From the NCBI GenBank assembly GCA_039191605.1, contig JBCCXL010000006.1:263538-327537 (forward strand): 64,000 bases of DNA. Reading direction: 5' to 3'. The notes beneath the pieces were generated by a model. It ran no database searches and was not told the origin of the DNA. It worked only from the letters and a program-made list of their open reading frames with translations. The translations under genes and the position numbers were made by a program. Of the stretch, positions 24,408-34,000 are shown one piece after another. Source of the stretch: JBCCXL01 sp039191605. GTDB lineage: Bacteria > Acidobacteriota > Thermoanaerobaculia > Multivoradales > JAHZIX01. Within the stretch, counting starts at the first letter, position 1. Each line of letters opens with the position of its first letter.

Positions 24408-27002
24408 ATGAGCCCTCAAGATCCGAATCGACCCGACGAGGCCACCGAAGCCCCGAAGGATCCCGCCGACGGGACCTCCGACCAGCCGAACACCGAGACG
24501 ACTCCCGTCACCGCAGATCAGGCCCCAGAGGCCTCGTCCGCCGCCGGCGACGAGTCTGCCGCCGAGGCGCCTGCTGTGGAAGAGGCTGCTCAAGAGGCCG
24601 CCGAAGCAGCTGCCGCCGAAGAGGTAGCCAGCGCTTCCCCTGAGGCCGCCGACGCCGCGGAAGCCGCCAGCGACGAGAGCTCCGCCAGCGATGGCGAGGC
24701 CAGCGACCCGGCCGAGACTCCAGCGCAGGAAGCTTCTGACGAAGCGGCCGCTGGGGCAACTGATGAGGCAGCCGAGGGAGCAGCTGAAGAAGCCGCCGCC
24801 AGCAGCGAGGAGAGCAGTGAAGCTGGCGACGAAGGCAGCGAAGACGGCTCAGGAGCCGAAGCCGAAGAAGAGGAAGAGGAAGAGGTCGACGAGCGGCCCC
24901 TGGCCGAGCGCGCCCAGGAATTGCTGCAGCGCGCCCAGGAGCTGGTGGAGCAGCCCGCCAAGCAGGTCCACGACGCCTGGCCGAAGCTCGGCCGCCGCTT
25001 CCGCAAGCTCGGCGACGGGGTCGACGAAGCCGTCACCGGCGCCTGGAAAGAGCTCAGCGGACGGCTCGATTCCCTGCGCTCCCAGCATCAGGCTCAGCGC
25101 CGTAACGATAACCTCGCTCGCCTCTCTGGCCTCGCCAACCAGCTGGAGAAGATGCAGGAGGTCGAAGACACCCAGGAGATCAACCTGCGCAAGGCGGAGC
25201 GCTGCCTGCGGGAGGCCCAGCTGGCCCTCAAGGGCCCCGGCCCCCTGCCGGAGAGCGCCGACTGGGATGCCCTCAAGAAGCGCTTCGAGACCTCCATCGA
25301 GGCCCTCACCCCGCGGGTCAAGCAGCTCTCCCAGGAAGAAGAGTGGAAGCGCTGGGCCAACGTGCCCCTTCAAGAGGAGCTCTGCTCCAAGATGGAGGCG
25401 CTGAAGGAATCCAACGACATGCCCTATGTCGCTCGCCAGGTGCGGGAGCTCTCCAACGAGTGGCGCACCGTCGCCAGCGCCCCGAAGGAGCGGGCGGAAG
25501 AGCTCTGGCAGCGCTTCCGCGGCGCCCGGGAGGGAGTGCGAGAGCGACTCAACGACTACTTCGACAAGCAGAAGGTGGTCCGCAAGGAAAACCTCAAGAA
25601 GAAGGAAGCTCTCTGCGAGCAGGCGGAATCGCTAAAGGATTCCGAGGACTGGCGCAACACCGCCGAATCCTTCAAGGGCCTCCAGGCCCAGTGGAAGAAG
25701 ATCGGCCCGGTACCGCGCAAGCAGTCCGAGACTATCTGGCAGCGTTTCCGCGGCGCCTGCGATCACTTCTTCGATCGCCGCAAGATCCACTTCGATCAGC
25801 TCCAGGGCGAGCGGGACTCCAACCTCAAGCTCAAGGAAAGGCTCATCGAGCGGGCCGAGGCGATCAAGGATTCCACCGACTGGAACCGCGGTACCGAGCG
25901 CCTGAAGGCCCTGCAGCAGGAGTGGAAGGCCGTCGGTCCGGTGCCTCGGAAGTTCTCCGAGAGCCTGTGGCAGCGCTTCCGCTCCGCCTGCGACTACTTC
26001 TTCGATCGCCGCTCCCGGCGCCATGAGCTTCACCTCGACGGCAACGTAGAGCAGAAGGAGAAGGCCCTCGAGGAGCTCCTCGCCCTGCTGCCGCCGAAAC
26101 CGAAGAAGAAGCCCAAGAAGAAGCAGGCCGCGGAAGAGCCGAAGGCGGAAGCCGCCGAGGCTGCACCGGCTGAGGAGGCTGCCCCTGAGGCCGCTACCGA
26201 GGCTGCATCGGCCGAAGCTGCGCCGGCTGAGGAGGCTGCCCCTGAGGCCGCCACCGAGGCCGCGCCGGCTGAAGAGGCTGCTGCTGAAGCCGCTCCCGCC
26301 AAGGAGGCTGCTGAAGCCGCGCCCGAGGAGGCTGACGCCGAGGAAGCACCGACCGAGGCTGCACCGACCGAGGAGGCCGCTCCCGCCGAGGAGGCTGCTG
26401 AAGCCGCTCCGGCTGAAGAGGCTGCCGCTGAGGAGGCTGCTCCCGCTGAGGAGGCTGCTCCCGCTGAAGCTGCACCTGCTGAGGAGGCTGCCGAGGCCGA
26501 GCCGGAGACTCCGGCGATCCCGGACAACCTCTCCGAGCAGGTCAACCAGCTGCTGGAGAGCTACCGCAAGGCCGGAGAGGTTCCCAAGAGCCGAGAAGGC
26601 GCTCTCCAGAAGCGCTATCTCAAGGTTGCCAACCAGCTCATCGCCGCCTTCGGCGATCACCTCGGCGGCACCGATCTCGATCCCGAGATCCTCGACAAGA
26701 AGCGAGAGCAGCTAGCTCAGCGCATCGAGAAGGCGGTCAAGCAGGTGGAGACCGCGAGAGAGGAGGAGGAGGAATCCAAGCCTTCCCTCCAGGATCTCGC
26801 CTCTCAGCTACAGGCCGCCCTCGCCGCCAACACCATTCGCAAGGGAGCGCCCCCGGCGGACGATCCCTGGCATTCCCGCAGCGACCGAGTGCAGGGCGCC
26901 CAGCGCGCCTGGGAAAACCTTCCGGGCACGGCTCCGGAGGAGCTCACCCAGCGCTTCGACGCCGCGGTGAAGGGCTTCGAGGCACTGGAGCCGGATCGCT
27001 AA
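24408..27002 (+). CDS. DUF349 repeat protein with Ala/Glu-rich linkers
   Basis: An 864-residue protein of unknown role. Residues 1-160 are acidic and Ala/Glu-rich. Then come helical DUF349 modules marked by a Trp and W(Q)RFR: WRTVASAPKERAEELWQRFR (about 350), WKKIGPVPRKQSETIWQRFR (about 428) and WKAVGPVPRKFSESLWQRFR (about 504). A second low-complexity stretch (about 567-704) repeats EEAAPEAATEAA-like units. A final partial module (LLESYRKAGEVPKSREGALQKRY) follows. No signal peptide or membrane segment is seen. DUF349 proteins occur widely in bacteria without a settled function. The gene is monocistronic with its own terminator. The Ala/Glu repeats are in frame and prone to change length. Confidence 0.88.
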   Translation: MSPQDPNRPDEATEAPKDPADGTSDQPNTETTPVTADQAPEASSAAGDESAAEAPAVEEAAQEAAEAAAAEEVASASPEAADAAEAASDESSASDGEASDPAETPAQEASDEAAAGATDEAAEGAAEEAAASSEESSEAGDEGSEDGSGAEAEEEEEEEVDERPLAERAQELLQRAQELVEQPAKQVHDAWPKLGRRFRKLGDGVDEAVTGAWKELSGRLDSLRSQHQAQRRNDNLARLSGLANQLEKMQEVEDTQEINLRKAERCLREAQLALKGPGPLPESADWDALKKRFETSIEALTPRVKQLSQEEEWKRWANVPLQEELCSKMEALKESNDMPYVARQVRELSNEWRTVASAPKERAEELWQRFRGAREGVRERLNDYFDKQKVVRKENLKKKEALCEQAESLKDSEDWRNTAESFKGLQAQWKKIGPVPRKQSETIWQRFRGACDHFFDRRKIHFDQLQGERDSNLKLKERLIERAEAIKDSTDWNRGTERLKALQQEWKAVGPVPRKFSESLWQRFRSACDYFFDRRSRRHELHLDGNVEQKEKALEELLALLPPKPKKKPKKKQAAEEPKAEAAEAAPAEEAAPEAATEAASAEAAPAEEAAPEAATEAAPAEEAAAEAAPAKEAAEAAPEEADAEEAPTEAAPTEEAAPAEEAAEAAPAEEAAAEEAAPAEEAAPAEAAPAEEAAEAEPETPAIPDNLSEQVNQLLESYRKAGEVPKSREGALQKRYLKVANQLIAAFGDHLGGTDLDPEILDKKREQLAQRIEKAVKQVETAREEEEESKPSLQDLASQLQAALAANTIRKGAPPADDPWHSRSDRVQGAQRAWENLPGTAPEELTQRFDAAVKGFEALEPDR

Positions 27003-27025
27003 AGCGCTCTAGACCCTCGGACCCC

Positions 27026-27064
27026 AAAAACGCCGGTCTCCCTCGGGAGCCCGGCGTTTTTCTT
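27026..27064 (+). terminator. Rho-independent terminator of the DUF349 gene
   Basis: The stem AAAAACGCCGG pairs with CCGGCGTTTTT around a CTCCCTCGGGAG core, followed by T-rich DNA, 24 bases after the stop codon. Confidence 0.9.
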
Positions 27065-27225
27065 TGCCCTCACCGGCTCTCTATAAATCTCGGACCCGTT
27101 GGATCGAGCCCTCTAGGGTCGCGCCGGCCACTAGGACACGCCTCAGCTCGATCCGCTGAGGGGACGTTCTGGGGCTGCGATGAGGCCGCGCGCGGGTGCT
27201 ACGAGCCGCTACAGGCGCTGCATAG

Positions 27226-27810
27226 TCACGGCGAAACAGGTCCACAGTCCCGGCGGCGTAGGTCCACCGTGAAGCCCCCGGGGGGCTCCTCCGCCGTCCC
27301 CAGGGTCTCCGCCCTTACGCTGAGCCCATCGGCACCGTTGCGGCGGTACACCACCCGCTGGGGAAAGTCGTGATCCGGATTCTCGAATCGGGCCAAGCCC
27401 GGCTCCCAATGTGCCAGCGGAAATTCGGTCTCCCGCTGACCGGAGGGCACGGCGATATACACCAGCCCCACCGACTCTCTCTCCTCCACCCGCAGAAACT
27501 CGTAGCCGGTGGTGCGCCCCTCCCGCACCGAGCGGGCCAGACCCAGAAGCGTGCCTCCGGCGGGGAGCGTCCACCACTCGCCGCTGCCCTCTTCGGCCCC
27601 TACCCGCTGCCAGCAGCCGACAAAGAAGTCCAGGTCTGGGGCTCGCACCTTCTCCGACGAGACCTCCTCGACCTCACCCTCCGAAAGAACCGGCCCCGCC
27701 TCGCCGCTCTCCTGCTCGGGCCCGTCTTGAGCCTCCGCCATCAGCCCCACCGGCGACATCAAGAACACCGCGAGGCAGCAAGCAATCAAAGCGCGCGGGA
27801 GCCTCTTCAT
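27226..27810 (-). CDS. DUF6265-like exported protein
   Basis: A 194-residue protein with an N-terminal hydrophobic export signal (ALIACCLAVFLMSPVGLMA) and an acidic linker. The single domain reads FFVGCWQRV, EWWTLPAGGTLLGLAR, YEFLRVEE, VYIAVPSGQ and FENPDHDFPQRVVYRR, the pattern of DUF6265. The family has no known reaction; its beta-strand pattern suggests a lipocalin-like barrel. The start overlaps the stop of the DinB gene upstream as TGATG, so the two are probably translated together. Confidence 0.82.
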   Translation of the reverse strand: MKRLPRALIACCLAVFLMSPVGLMAEAQDGPEQESGEAGPVLSEGEVEEVSSEKVRAPDLDFFVGCWQRVGAEEGSGEWWTLPAGGTLLGLARSVREGRTTGYEFLRVEERESVGLVYIAVPSGQRETEFPLAHWEPGLARFENPDHDFPQRVVYRRNGADGLSVRAETLGTAEEPPGGFTVDLRRRDCGPVSP

Positions 27811-28484
27811 CAGTTCCCAACAGACGGAACGTCGAGGATCTCAACGATGCGTCCGATCTGCCCTAGGTGCTCCAGATTATGGACTCGGATCCCCGCCACC
27901 AGGGCCTTCCAGTCGAGTTGCTCCTCCCACTCCACCGTCTCCCAAACGCCCGGAGAGACCTCGCAGCGCACCACCATCACCACCGGGGCGGTGGCCTCCT
28001 GGGAGATCTCGTCGCTGGCCCGGCTCAGCAGCTTCCGCAGGTCCTGATGCACCTCTCGAAGCGCCTCCAGAGCGGCGGGCCAGGGAGTGGCGAGAGGCTG
28101 CGGGGAGATCAGATGGGCCGGCACCGCACCGCCTTCGGGGGAGCGTCCCTCCAGCAGGGTCGACAGCTGGTCCACCACCGGCCGGTGGCTGAGAGTCAGG
28201 TGGTCGGTGACCTCCTGGAGGCACCAGCCCTCCCCCGGCGAGCGCCGAGCCTGCTCGTCGCTCAGGGCGCCGAGGCTCTGCTCCAGCGCGTCCAGGCTGC
28301 CCTCGAGGCGATGGGCCAAGGCCTTGGTGGTGAGCTCCGTCCCCTTGCGGCGCAGATAAGACAGGGCCCGCTGCTGCTCCGGGTAGAAATGTTCTGGATC
28401 AACCTGGGCGCCAGCAATCTGGGCGTTGGCGACCTGATCTGCCAGCTTTACGATATTCGCTGCGGGTGCTTTCCCCTCAGACAT
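27810..28484 (-). CDS. DinB-like four-helix protein
   Basis: A 224-residue protein. After a charged N-terminal region, a DinB/YfiT-like helical bundle spans about residues 60-215. Candidate metal-binding His lie in WCLQEVTDHLTLSH and in VHNLEHLGQIGRI, the usual layout of this superfamily, whose members include thiol-dependent metal enzymes. The actual reaction is unknown. The ATG at 28484 follows AAGGAGG in the upstream strand. The stop overlaps the start of the DUF6265 gene by one base. Confidence 0.75.
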   Translation of the reverse strand: MSEGKAPAANIVKLADQVANAQIAGAQVDPEHFYPEQQRALSYLRRKGTELTTKALAHRLEGSLDALEQSLGALSDEQARRSPGEGWCLQEVTDHLTLSHRPVVDQLSTLLEGRSPEGGAVPAHLISPQPLATPWPAALEALREVHQDLRKLLSRASDEISQEATAPVVMVVRCEVSPGVWETVEWEEQLDWKALVAGIRVHNLEHLGQIGRIVEILDVPSVGN

Positions 28485-28539
28485 GCTACCTCCTTACCGT
28501 CCGGGGACGGTCATCGAATCCAGCCTGCAATATCAGCCA

Positions 28540-29145
28540 TCAGAGCAGGCCATCGAGACCCGCGAGGAGCCCTTCGAAAGGCTCGCCGTGGCCCTCGTCC
28601 TCAGCGACAAAGCGAAAATCGGCAAAGTCAAAGCCGGGCCCCACGGTGCAGCCCACCAGGCTGTAGTCCCCCAGGGGACGGGCAGCCTGCCAGCAGCCGG
28701 CGGGCACTACCGCGACTCGCTCGCCGAAGGAATCCCCGCTGCCGCCGCTCGCGCCATCGACCTGCCCGCCGAGCACGACATGACGTAAAGAGTCGGACGG
28801 CGAGGCGTCGCCCTCCTTCGCGGCCAATTCAGGATCGTAGATCCACAGCTCCAGCGGGGAGCCCTCGTAGAAATGCCACACCTCGTCAGAGGCCACCACG
28901 TGCCAGCGGCTGAACTGGCCGGCGGCGAGAAGAAAGTAAATCGTGGTGAGAGCATTGCGCACCTCCCCCTGCCGAATCACCGTTCCCGGAGAGCGGTAGA
29001 CCTCGCGGAAGAAGCCTCCCTCAGGGTGGGCCTGAAGACCGAGCTGAGCCACCCGGCGCCGAGCTTCCGGCGAGAGCTCGAGACTCGTCTCATCTCTCAA
29101 GTTGCCGGCTTTCGCATTGTCGCCCTGTGTGTCCTCCGCCGTCAC
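28540..29145 (-). CDS. Cupin family protein, DUF985
   Basis: A 201-residue cupin. It shows LGLQAHPEGGFFREVYRSP, TTIYFLLAAGQFSRWHVVASDEVWHFYEGSPLELWIYDP and GCWQAARPLGDYSLVGCTVGPGFDFADF (here given as separate runs of the family pattern), the signature of the DUF985 subgroup of cupins, often annotated as small-molecule or sugar-binding. The GTG at 29145 overlaps the stop of the DUF488 gene as GTGA and has GGAGGA nearby, which decides the start. The frame stays open further upstream, but that stretch lies inside the DUF488 gene. The metabolite is unknown. Confidence 0.85.
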   Translation of the reverse strand: MTAEDTQGDNAKAGNLRDETSLELSPEARRRVAQLGLQAHPEGGFFREVYRSPGTVIRQGEVRNALTTIYFLLAAGQFSRWHVVASDEVWHFYEGSPLELWIYDPELAAKEGDASPSDSLRHVVLGGQVDGASGGSGDSFGERVAVVPAGCWQAARPLGDYSLVGCTVGPGFDFADFRFVAEDEGHGEPFEGLLAGLDGLL

Positions 29146-29552
29146 GGCTCTTCCTCCTCGTCCGCGGGCACCAGGTCGGCGCCGCGCTCCTCTAGCAGCT
29201 CCCGCAGGAAGCTGCGGTGGCAGCGATCTTCGCTCTCGCAATAGCAGCCCACGGAGAAATTCGTTTGATGGGAGAGGGCGGCCAGCAGGTCCAGAGTACG
29301 GCGGGCCTCCGGCGCCTTCATCTCGGCGAAGAATTTGCGCCGAAAGCTGCGCCACTGGGCCGGGGTAGAGGCCGCCAAGCCTTCCTTCACCAGCTCCGGG
29401 CTGGGGGAGAGCATCGGGAACCAGAGGTCGTACCAATCGTCGCTGGCGTGACGCGCCTTGGGCACTCCTCGCGGCGGACGCCGCACGGTGCCGATGCGCA
29501 GCCCTTCCCTCTCCCGGCGGCGACTTCCCAGCTGAACGACGTGAATGGTCAT
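29142..29552 (-). CDS. DUF488 family protein
   Basis: A 136-residue protein with the DUF488 hallmarks: an N-terminal TIHVVQLGS strand, RPPRGVPK, the helix AQWRSFRRKFFAEM, and the Cys/His motif CYCESEDRCHRSFLRELL near residues 103-120. The conserved Cys pair and His suggest a metal or redox site, but no reaction is established. It is the first gene of a coupled pair with the cupin gene, which overlaps it by four bases. Confidence 0.85.
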   Translation of the reverse strand: MTIHVVQLGSRRREREGLRIGTVRRPPRGVPKARHASDDWYDLWFPMLSPSPELVKEGLAASTPAQWRSFRRKFFAEMKAPEARRTLDLLAALSHQTNFSVGCYCESEDRCHRSFLRELLEERGADLVPADEEEEP

Positions 29553-29589
29553 GCTTTCCCCTTTCGACGCTTCGGCTTAGGAGCTCGAC

Positions 29590-29660
29590 CGAAACTGCAT
29601 CGGCCCAGACTCAATCCACCCAGACTGCATCGGCTCAAACTGCATCGGCTCAAACTGGCA
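29590..29660. repeat. Short tandem repeats between the DUF488 and VOC genes
   Basis: About five imperfect copies of an ACTGCATCGGCTCAA-like unit (CAGACTGCATCGG, CAAACTGCATCGG). Non-coding. Confidence 0.75.
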
Positions 29661-29662
29661 GC

Positions 29663-30043
29663 TCAGGAGAGCTCCGGGCCGTCCGCCCCCGCCAGGGCGC
29701 TTTGAAAGGAGATCTGCAGCCCTCCGGGGCCTTCGAGAAAGTAGATTCTTTCGCCGTGCATATCCATCGGCCCCTGGGGGGCCAGGCCGCCGGAGCGGGC
29801 GTGCTCGGCAAAGGCGTCGGCGTCGTCTACCACCACCTGCAACATGATGCCCGCGGGCATGCCCTCGTTGGCCCGCCACAGCTCCACCCAGCTGCCTTCC
29901 CCAGCGGGGAAGACCGCTCCCGGAAAGGCTTCCCCGGTGCCGTCTCCCAAGTCCCGCTTGGGCAGCCCCAGGGTCTCCAAGAAGCCCGCCAGCTCCTCCG
30001 CCTCGTTGGAGACCGAGCAGAAACGAATCCCCAAGACCTTCAT
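29663..30043 (-). CDS. VOC/glyoxalase-fold protein
   Basis: A 126-residue vicinal-oxygen-chelate fold protein: MKVLGIRFCSV, then ELAGFLETLGLPK, WVELWRANEG, MLQVVVDDADAFAEHARSGG and GERIYFLEGPGGLQISF, matching the two-module beta-alpha-beta pattern. The ATG at 30043 is preceded by GGGGGAG, which favours it over an upstream in-frame start at 30142 that would translate a repeat region. Members include dioxygenases, glyoxalases and resistance proteins; the residues seen do not decide which. Confidence 0.8.
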   Translation of the reverse strand: MKVLGIRFCSVSNEAEELAGFLETLGLPKRDLGDGTGEAFPGAVFPAGEGSWVELWRANEGMPAGIMLQVVVDDADAFAEHARSGGLAPQGPMDMHGERIYFLEGPGGLQISFQSALAGADGPELS

Positions 30044-30059
30044 CGTCACTCCCCCTTTT

Positions 30060-30160
30060 TCGTCAACACTGCACTCGTCAACACTGCCCACACCGTGGGC
30101 TTTCCACGCCGTCTCGTTGCGCGCCGGCTTTTTACACAACATCTCGTTGCGCGCCGTGCT
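30060..30160. repeat. Pairs of short direct repeats upstream of the VOC gene
   Basis: CGTCAACACTGC occurs twice (near 30061 and 30077) and TCTCGTTGCGCGCCG twice (about 30110 and 30143). The spacing suggests recent local duplication. No gene is supported here. Confidence 0.7.
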
Positions 30161-30247
30161 GCTGCGATGAATCTCTCAATACCGTACCACCCATTGGAGA
30201 GCTCCCGAGACCCCGGCGTCCAGCGAAATCTAGAGATCGATCTAGAT

Positions 30248-30940
30248 CTAGGGCGCAGCGACAGCACGCCGCAGAAGATAACCGTTGCGCCATGTCAGCC
30301 GCTCTTCCAGGGAATCCAGCTGATCCGCCGACAGCGTTGCCTCGAATTTGCTGAGCTCCACCTCGGTGGCGGTGAGCCGCAGCTCCTGGCGCTCGACGAA
30401 GAACCCGTCGTCCTGGGCTACTCGGCGCTCCGCCACTAGGCGATAGGTCGCCTCACCCTCCGTACCCAGCTCTGCCGCACTCTTTTCGTCGAAGCTCAAG
30501 ACCCGATAGCTGCGAACCTCCTCATCCCCGAAGCTCTCCCACCGCAGCTCCTGCCCCTCCTCATCCAGGGTCCAGCGCTCGTAGCCGTGTACGATCTTGC
30601 GAGTGCCGTCGGCGCGGATTCCGTCGTCGAAGACGAAGTGCAGCGTGGCGCTGCGGGGACCGGCGAGAGCCACCGTGGCGGTGGTCGGCAGGGTGACCCG
30701 ACGATCGGGATTGCGGTAATCCTGATAACTCAGCTCCCCCACCCACTGCCCATCCAGGGCGCCAAAGAAAGGCTCTGGCGCCGGCGGATATTGCGCGTGG
30801 CTCGACGCGGCGCCGAAGAGCCCAAAACAGAGCAGCCCGAAGCAGACGAGCCCGAAACGGGGAAGTCCCAAGCGGTGAGAGACAGTAGGAGCCGCGGTAT
30901 GGCGGTCAGCAGCGTGAAGATCGGCAGTGAGACTAGGCAA
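30248..30940 (-). CDS. Exported protein of unknown function
   Basis: Not recognised. A 230-residue protein with a likely signal peptide (LVCFGLLCFGLFGAASSHAQ, cleavage after HAQ) and a mature part that alternates beta strands: ALDGQWVGELSYQDYRNP, ATLHFVFDDG, YERWTLDEEGQELRWESFG and ERQELRLTATEVEL. The pattern suits a small beta-barrel of lipocalin type. The leader itself repeats FGL(V/L)CFGL. Translation may start at a later Met or GTG, since the first 30 residues before the hydrophobic core are long for a signal peptide. It stands alone between repeat-rich gaps. Confidence 0.65.
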   Translation of the reverse strand: MPSLTADLHAADRHTAAPTVSHRLGLPRFGLVCFGLLCFGLFGAASSHAQYPPAPEPFFGALDGQWVGELSYQDYRNPDRRVTLPTTATVALAGPRSATLHFVFDDGIRADGTRKIVHGYERWTLDEEGQELRWESFGDEEVRSYRVLSFDEKSAAELGTEGEATYRLVAERRVAQDDGFFVERQELRLTATEVELSKFEATLSADQLDSLEERLTWRNGYLLRRAVAAP

Positions 30941-31007
30941 GGGCGAGATCCTCTCTCAGTGGGGGGCAGTGATGGGTCGATTCGAGGCAATCAGGGCGAT
31001 GGCTTGG

Positions 31008-31056
31008 AGGAGTAGGCGTGGAGTAGGCGTGGAGTAGGCGTGGAATCAGCGTGGAG
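31008..31056. repeat. 11-bp tandem repeat
   Basis: GTAGGCGTGGA is repeated three times and then decays (ATCAGCGTGGA), just downstream of the PEP/pyruvate-binding gene and upstream of the exported-protein gene. Confidence 0.85.
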
Positions 31057-31088
31057 CTGGCGCGGGGGTCCGCGAAGCGCGATTTCCG

Positions 31089-34000
31089 TCAAAGGCTCCT
31101 CGGCCCATTATCGGGAATCACCGCCCCGCGCCGGGCCGCGGCGTCGAGGTGCGCGGCGTAGGGTCGCGGCAGCCGCACCCAGCGCAAGCCCAGCGGCTCG
31201 ACCTCCGGCGCCAGGGATTCCAGCGCCTCCAGGCCTTCGAGATCGGCTCGGTCGGAGTCGAGATGGGGACGCACGCAGAGATAGCCCACCCGCAGGCTGG
31301 TGAGGTTGTGGAAGAAGTGACTGCCCTGGGACGGGTCGATGCCGGAGCCCTCCAGCTCCAGCTCGGCGATCAGGGCAGCCCCCGCCACCTGGGGCCAATC
31401 CACCGGCACTCCCAGCCAGGGGTCGGCGGTGCCCCACCGCCCCGGGCCCAGCAGAACGTAGGAGCGATCCTGCCGCCGCAGCCGGTGGTCGAGCCTTTCG
31501 ATGGCCGCCGCCAGCTCCCGGCCCCGGGCCGGATCGTAGCGCCGCGGGTGGAGATAGATCACGTCCTCCAGGCCTCGCCGCACTCCGTAGCCGAGGGCTT
31601 CCCCCTCCAGCAGTCGGTGCACCGAGACCGGCAATCGGGCGAGGTCGACCTCCACCTCGCCGCTGGTGCTCGCCACCAGCGGCCGCAGCTGCAGCGGCGC
31701 CATCTCCGGTACCTCCCCGACGGCTCCCTCCAGCGCTCTCCCGGGTCGAACGGAGGTCTGGGCCGCCAGGTCGACGGCGAACTCCATCTCCACCGGGGTC
31801 CCCATCCCCTCGCGCCCCAGCTCCAGCAGCGCCTCCAGCAGCGGCGCCAAGGGGAAGACCCCGTGCTTCAGCACCCCGGAGAAGTTCACCAGGCGGGTGC
31901 CGGGGCGGTGGATGGAGTCGTAGATGGCGTCGTTATCCGGCGAGTAGGTCGCGCCGACGGCGTCCAGGGTGCCGTCGGCCTCCGCCACCTCGAGATCCAG
32001 TCGCACCAGATTGGTGGTCTCGTGGATCTCCGGCAGGTGCCTCGGATCCGCCATGTCGAGGGCGTAGAAATGCCGCTGAGAGAAGCGCAGGGCGTCTTTG
32101 ATCGATCCCATCTGCAGCGGCACCGCCGGATAGCGGGGGCAGAAGCGCACTACCCGCCCGCCGTCGACGATGCTCTGTCCCAGCCCCAGGGCGACGGTCA
32201 CGATGCCGTCCTCCGGCCGCATCTTGCCCTGGGGGTAGTAGTTATGGCTCTGCGCCACCCCGGCGAAATGGGGATAGAAGCGGTCTCCGTGGTGACGCCC
32301 CACCAGGCGCTGGAGAATCACCGCCATACGCTCGTCGCCCACCCGCAAACCATGGGCCTTCAGATAGTTGCGGGTGGAGCGCAGAAATACCGAGGCGAAC
32401 ACCAGGCGCACCGCCCGGGAGAGCTGCTCGAGGCGCAGCTCCGGCACCGCGTTGGGAATCATGAAGGTGCGGTAGAGCCCCGCCAGGGGCTGGAACTCGC
32501 TGTCCTCGTGAATCGAGGACGAGCGCACCGCCAGGGGATAGCGCACCCCCTCCAGCAGCGCCGCTAGATCCTGCATCACCTTCGGTTCCAGGGGACGCTC
32601 TAGAAAGAGAGCCACCACCTCTTCGTCGGACTGCGCCGCCAGCGCCCGGTCCTGCAGGTCGTCTCGCTCGATGTAGCTCTCGAAAATATCCGTGCACAGC
32701 ACGCCGGTGCGGGGCACGGCGATCTTCACCCCCGGGAAGCGCTCGTGGACCTCGCTCTCCGCCAGCAGCCGGCTCAAGAAGGCCATGCCCCGGGCCTTGC
32801 CCCCCATGGAGCCGGTGCCGATACGAAAGAATTCGGTCCCCAAGGGATTCTGATCGGAGCTGAACTCCCCCACCTCCCCCTTGGCCCGCTCCTCCAAGAA
32901 GCGAGCGAAGGATTGGATCAGGTATTGCCGCAGCGCCTCGCCGTCGGCGAAGTCCGAGACTTTGCGCGGTCGTAGGTCCTCCGCCAGGGAAAACTCCCCG
33001 CGCGCCATCAGCCAATTGGAGAGGTGGTTGTGCTCCGCGTGGTAGATCAACACGTCCCGGGGCACCGTCGGCAGCACCCGCACCATGTCCTGGATATCCG
33101 CCGCCTGGGTCACCGCCTTGCGGTCGTGCCGCTGGCGGAAGACGAAGGGGCCGAAGCCGAAGTCGGTGCGAATGAAGGAGCGCAGCTGGGCGTTGAGGTC
33201 CGGGGAGGTCTTGTCGGCGAAGCGAACCGAGAGCTCCTGCGCCAGGCGGCGATGTTCCTCGCCTCGGGTCTGCAGCAGCACCGGCAGATCCGGCAGGCGC
33301 CGCCGCACCTGGCGAATGAAGTCACGACCGGCCATCGGGTCCATCCGCCCGCGGCGGGGAAAGCGCAGATCGCAGATCGTCCCCAGCAGATAGCGCTGGT
33401 ACTTCTCGAAGTAGAGCATCGCCTCCTCGTAATTGCGGGCGAGGAGGATCTTCGGCCGAGCCCGAATGCGGTGGCGGCGATCCCGCTCCGTGTGGCGCTC
33501 CTTGAACAGGTGCTGGAGCTGCAGCAGCAGCTCGTTGTAGATCAGCGGCAGATAGGAGGAATAGAAGCTCGGACTGTCCTCCACCAGCAGGATCACCCGC
33601 ACCTCGCTGTGCTCGGTGTCGTGCCCAACGTTGCGGGAATCCTCCACCGCCTTCACCAGCGCCAGCCCCAGGCGCGGGTCCCCGTTCCACAGGAAGACCT
33701 GGTCGAGGCCGTCGCTCCGCGGGCGCTGACTCTGCTCGCTGGCGGTGGCCTCGTCGTAGGCCAGCATCGCCACCGGCGGCTGGTTGGGAGACGGCGGCAT
33801 GTTCCACGCCAGCTCCCGGGGCGTCATATCGCCGCAATGGGGGGTCGCCAGCACCAGGTCGTAGCGCCCCTTGGAAAGACGATCCAGCGCCTCCCGGGCG
33901 GAGGTCACATGGGTGAAATCCGGCGGCGAGGAGAGCTCCAGCTGGGCAAAGCCCTCGAGGGTCTTATCGGCGAAGCGGCCATCTTCCTCGAGGATGAAGC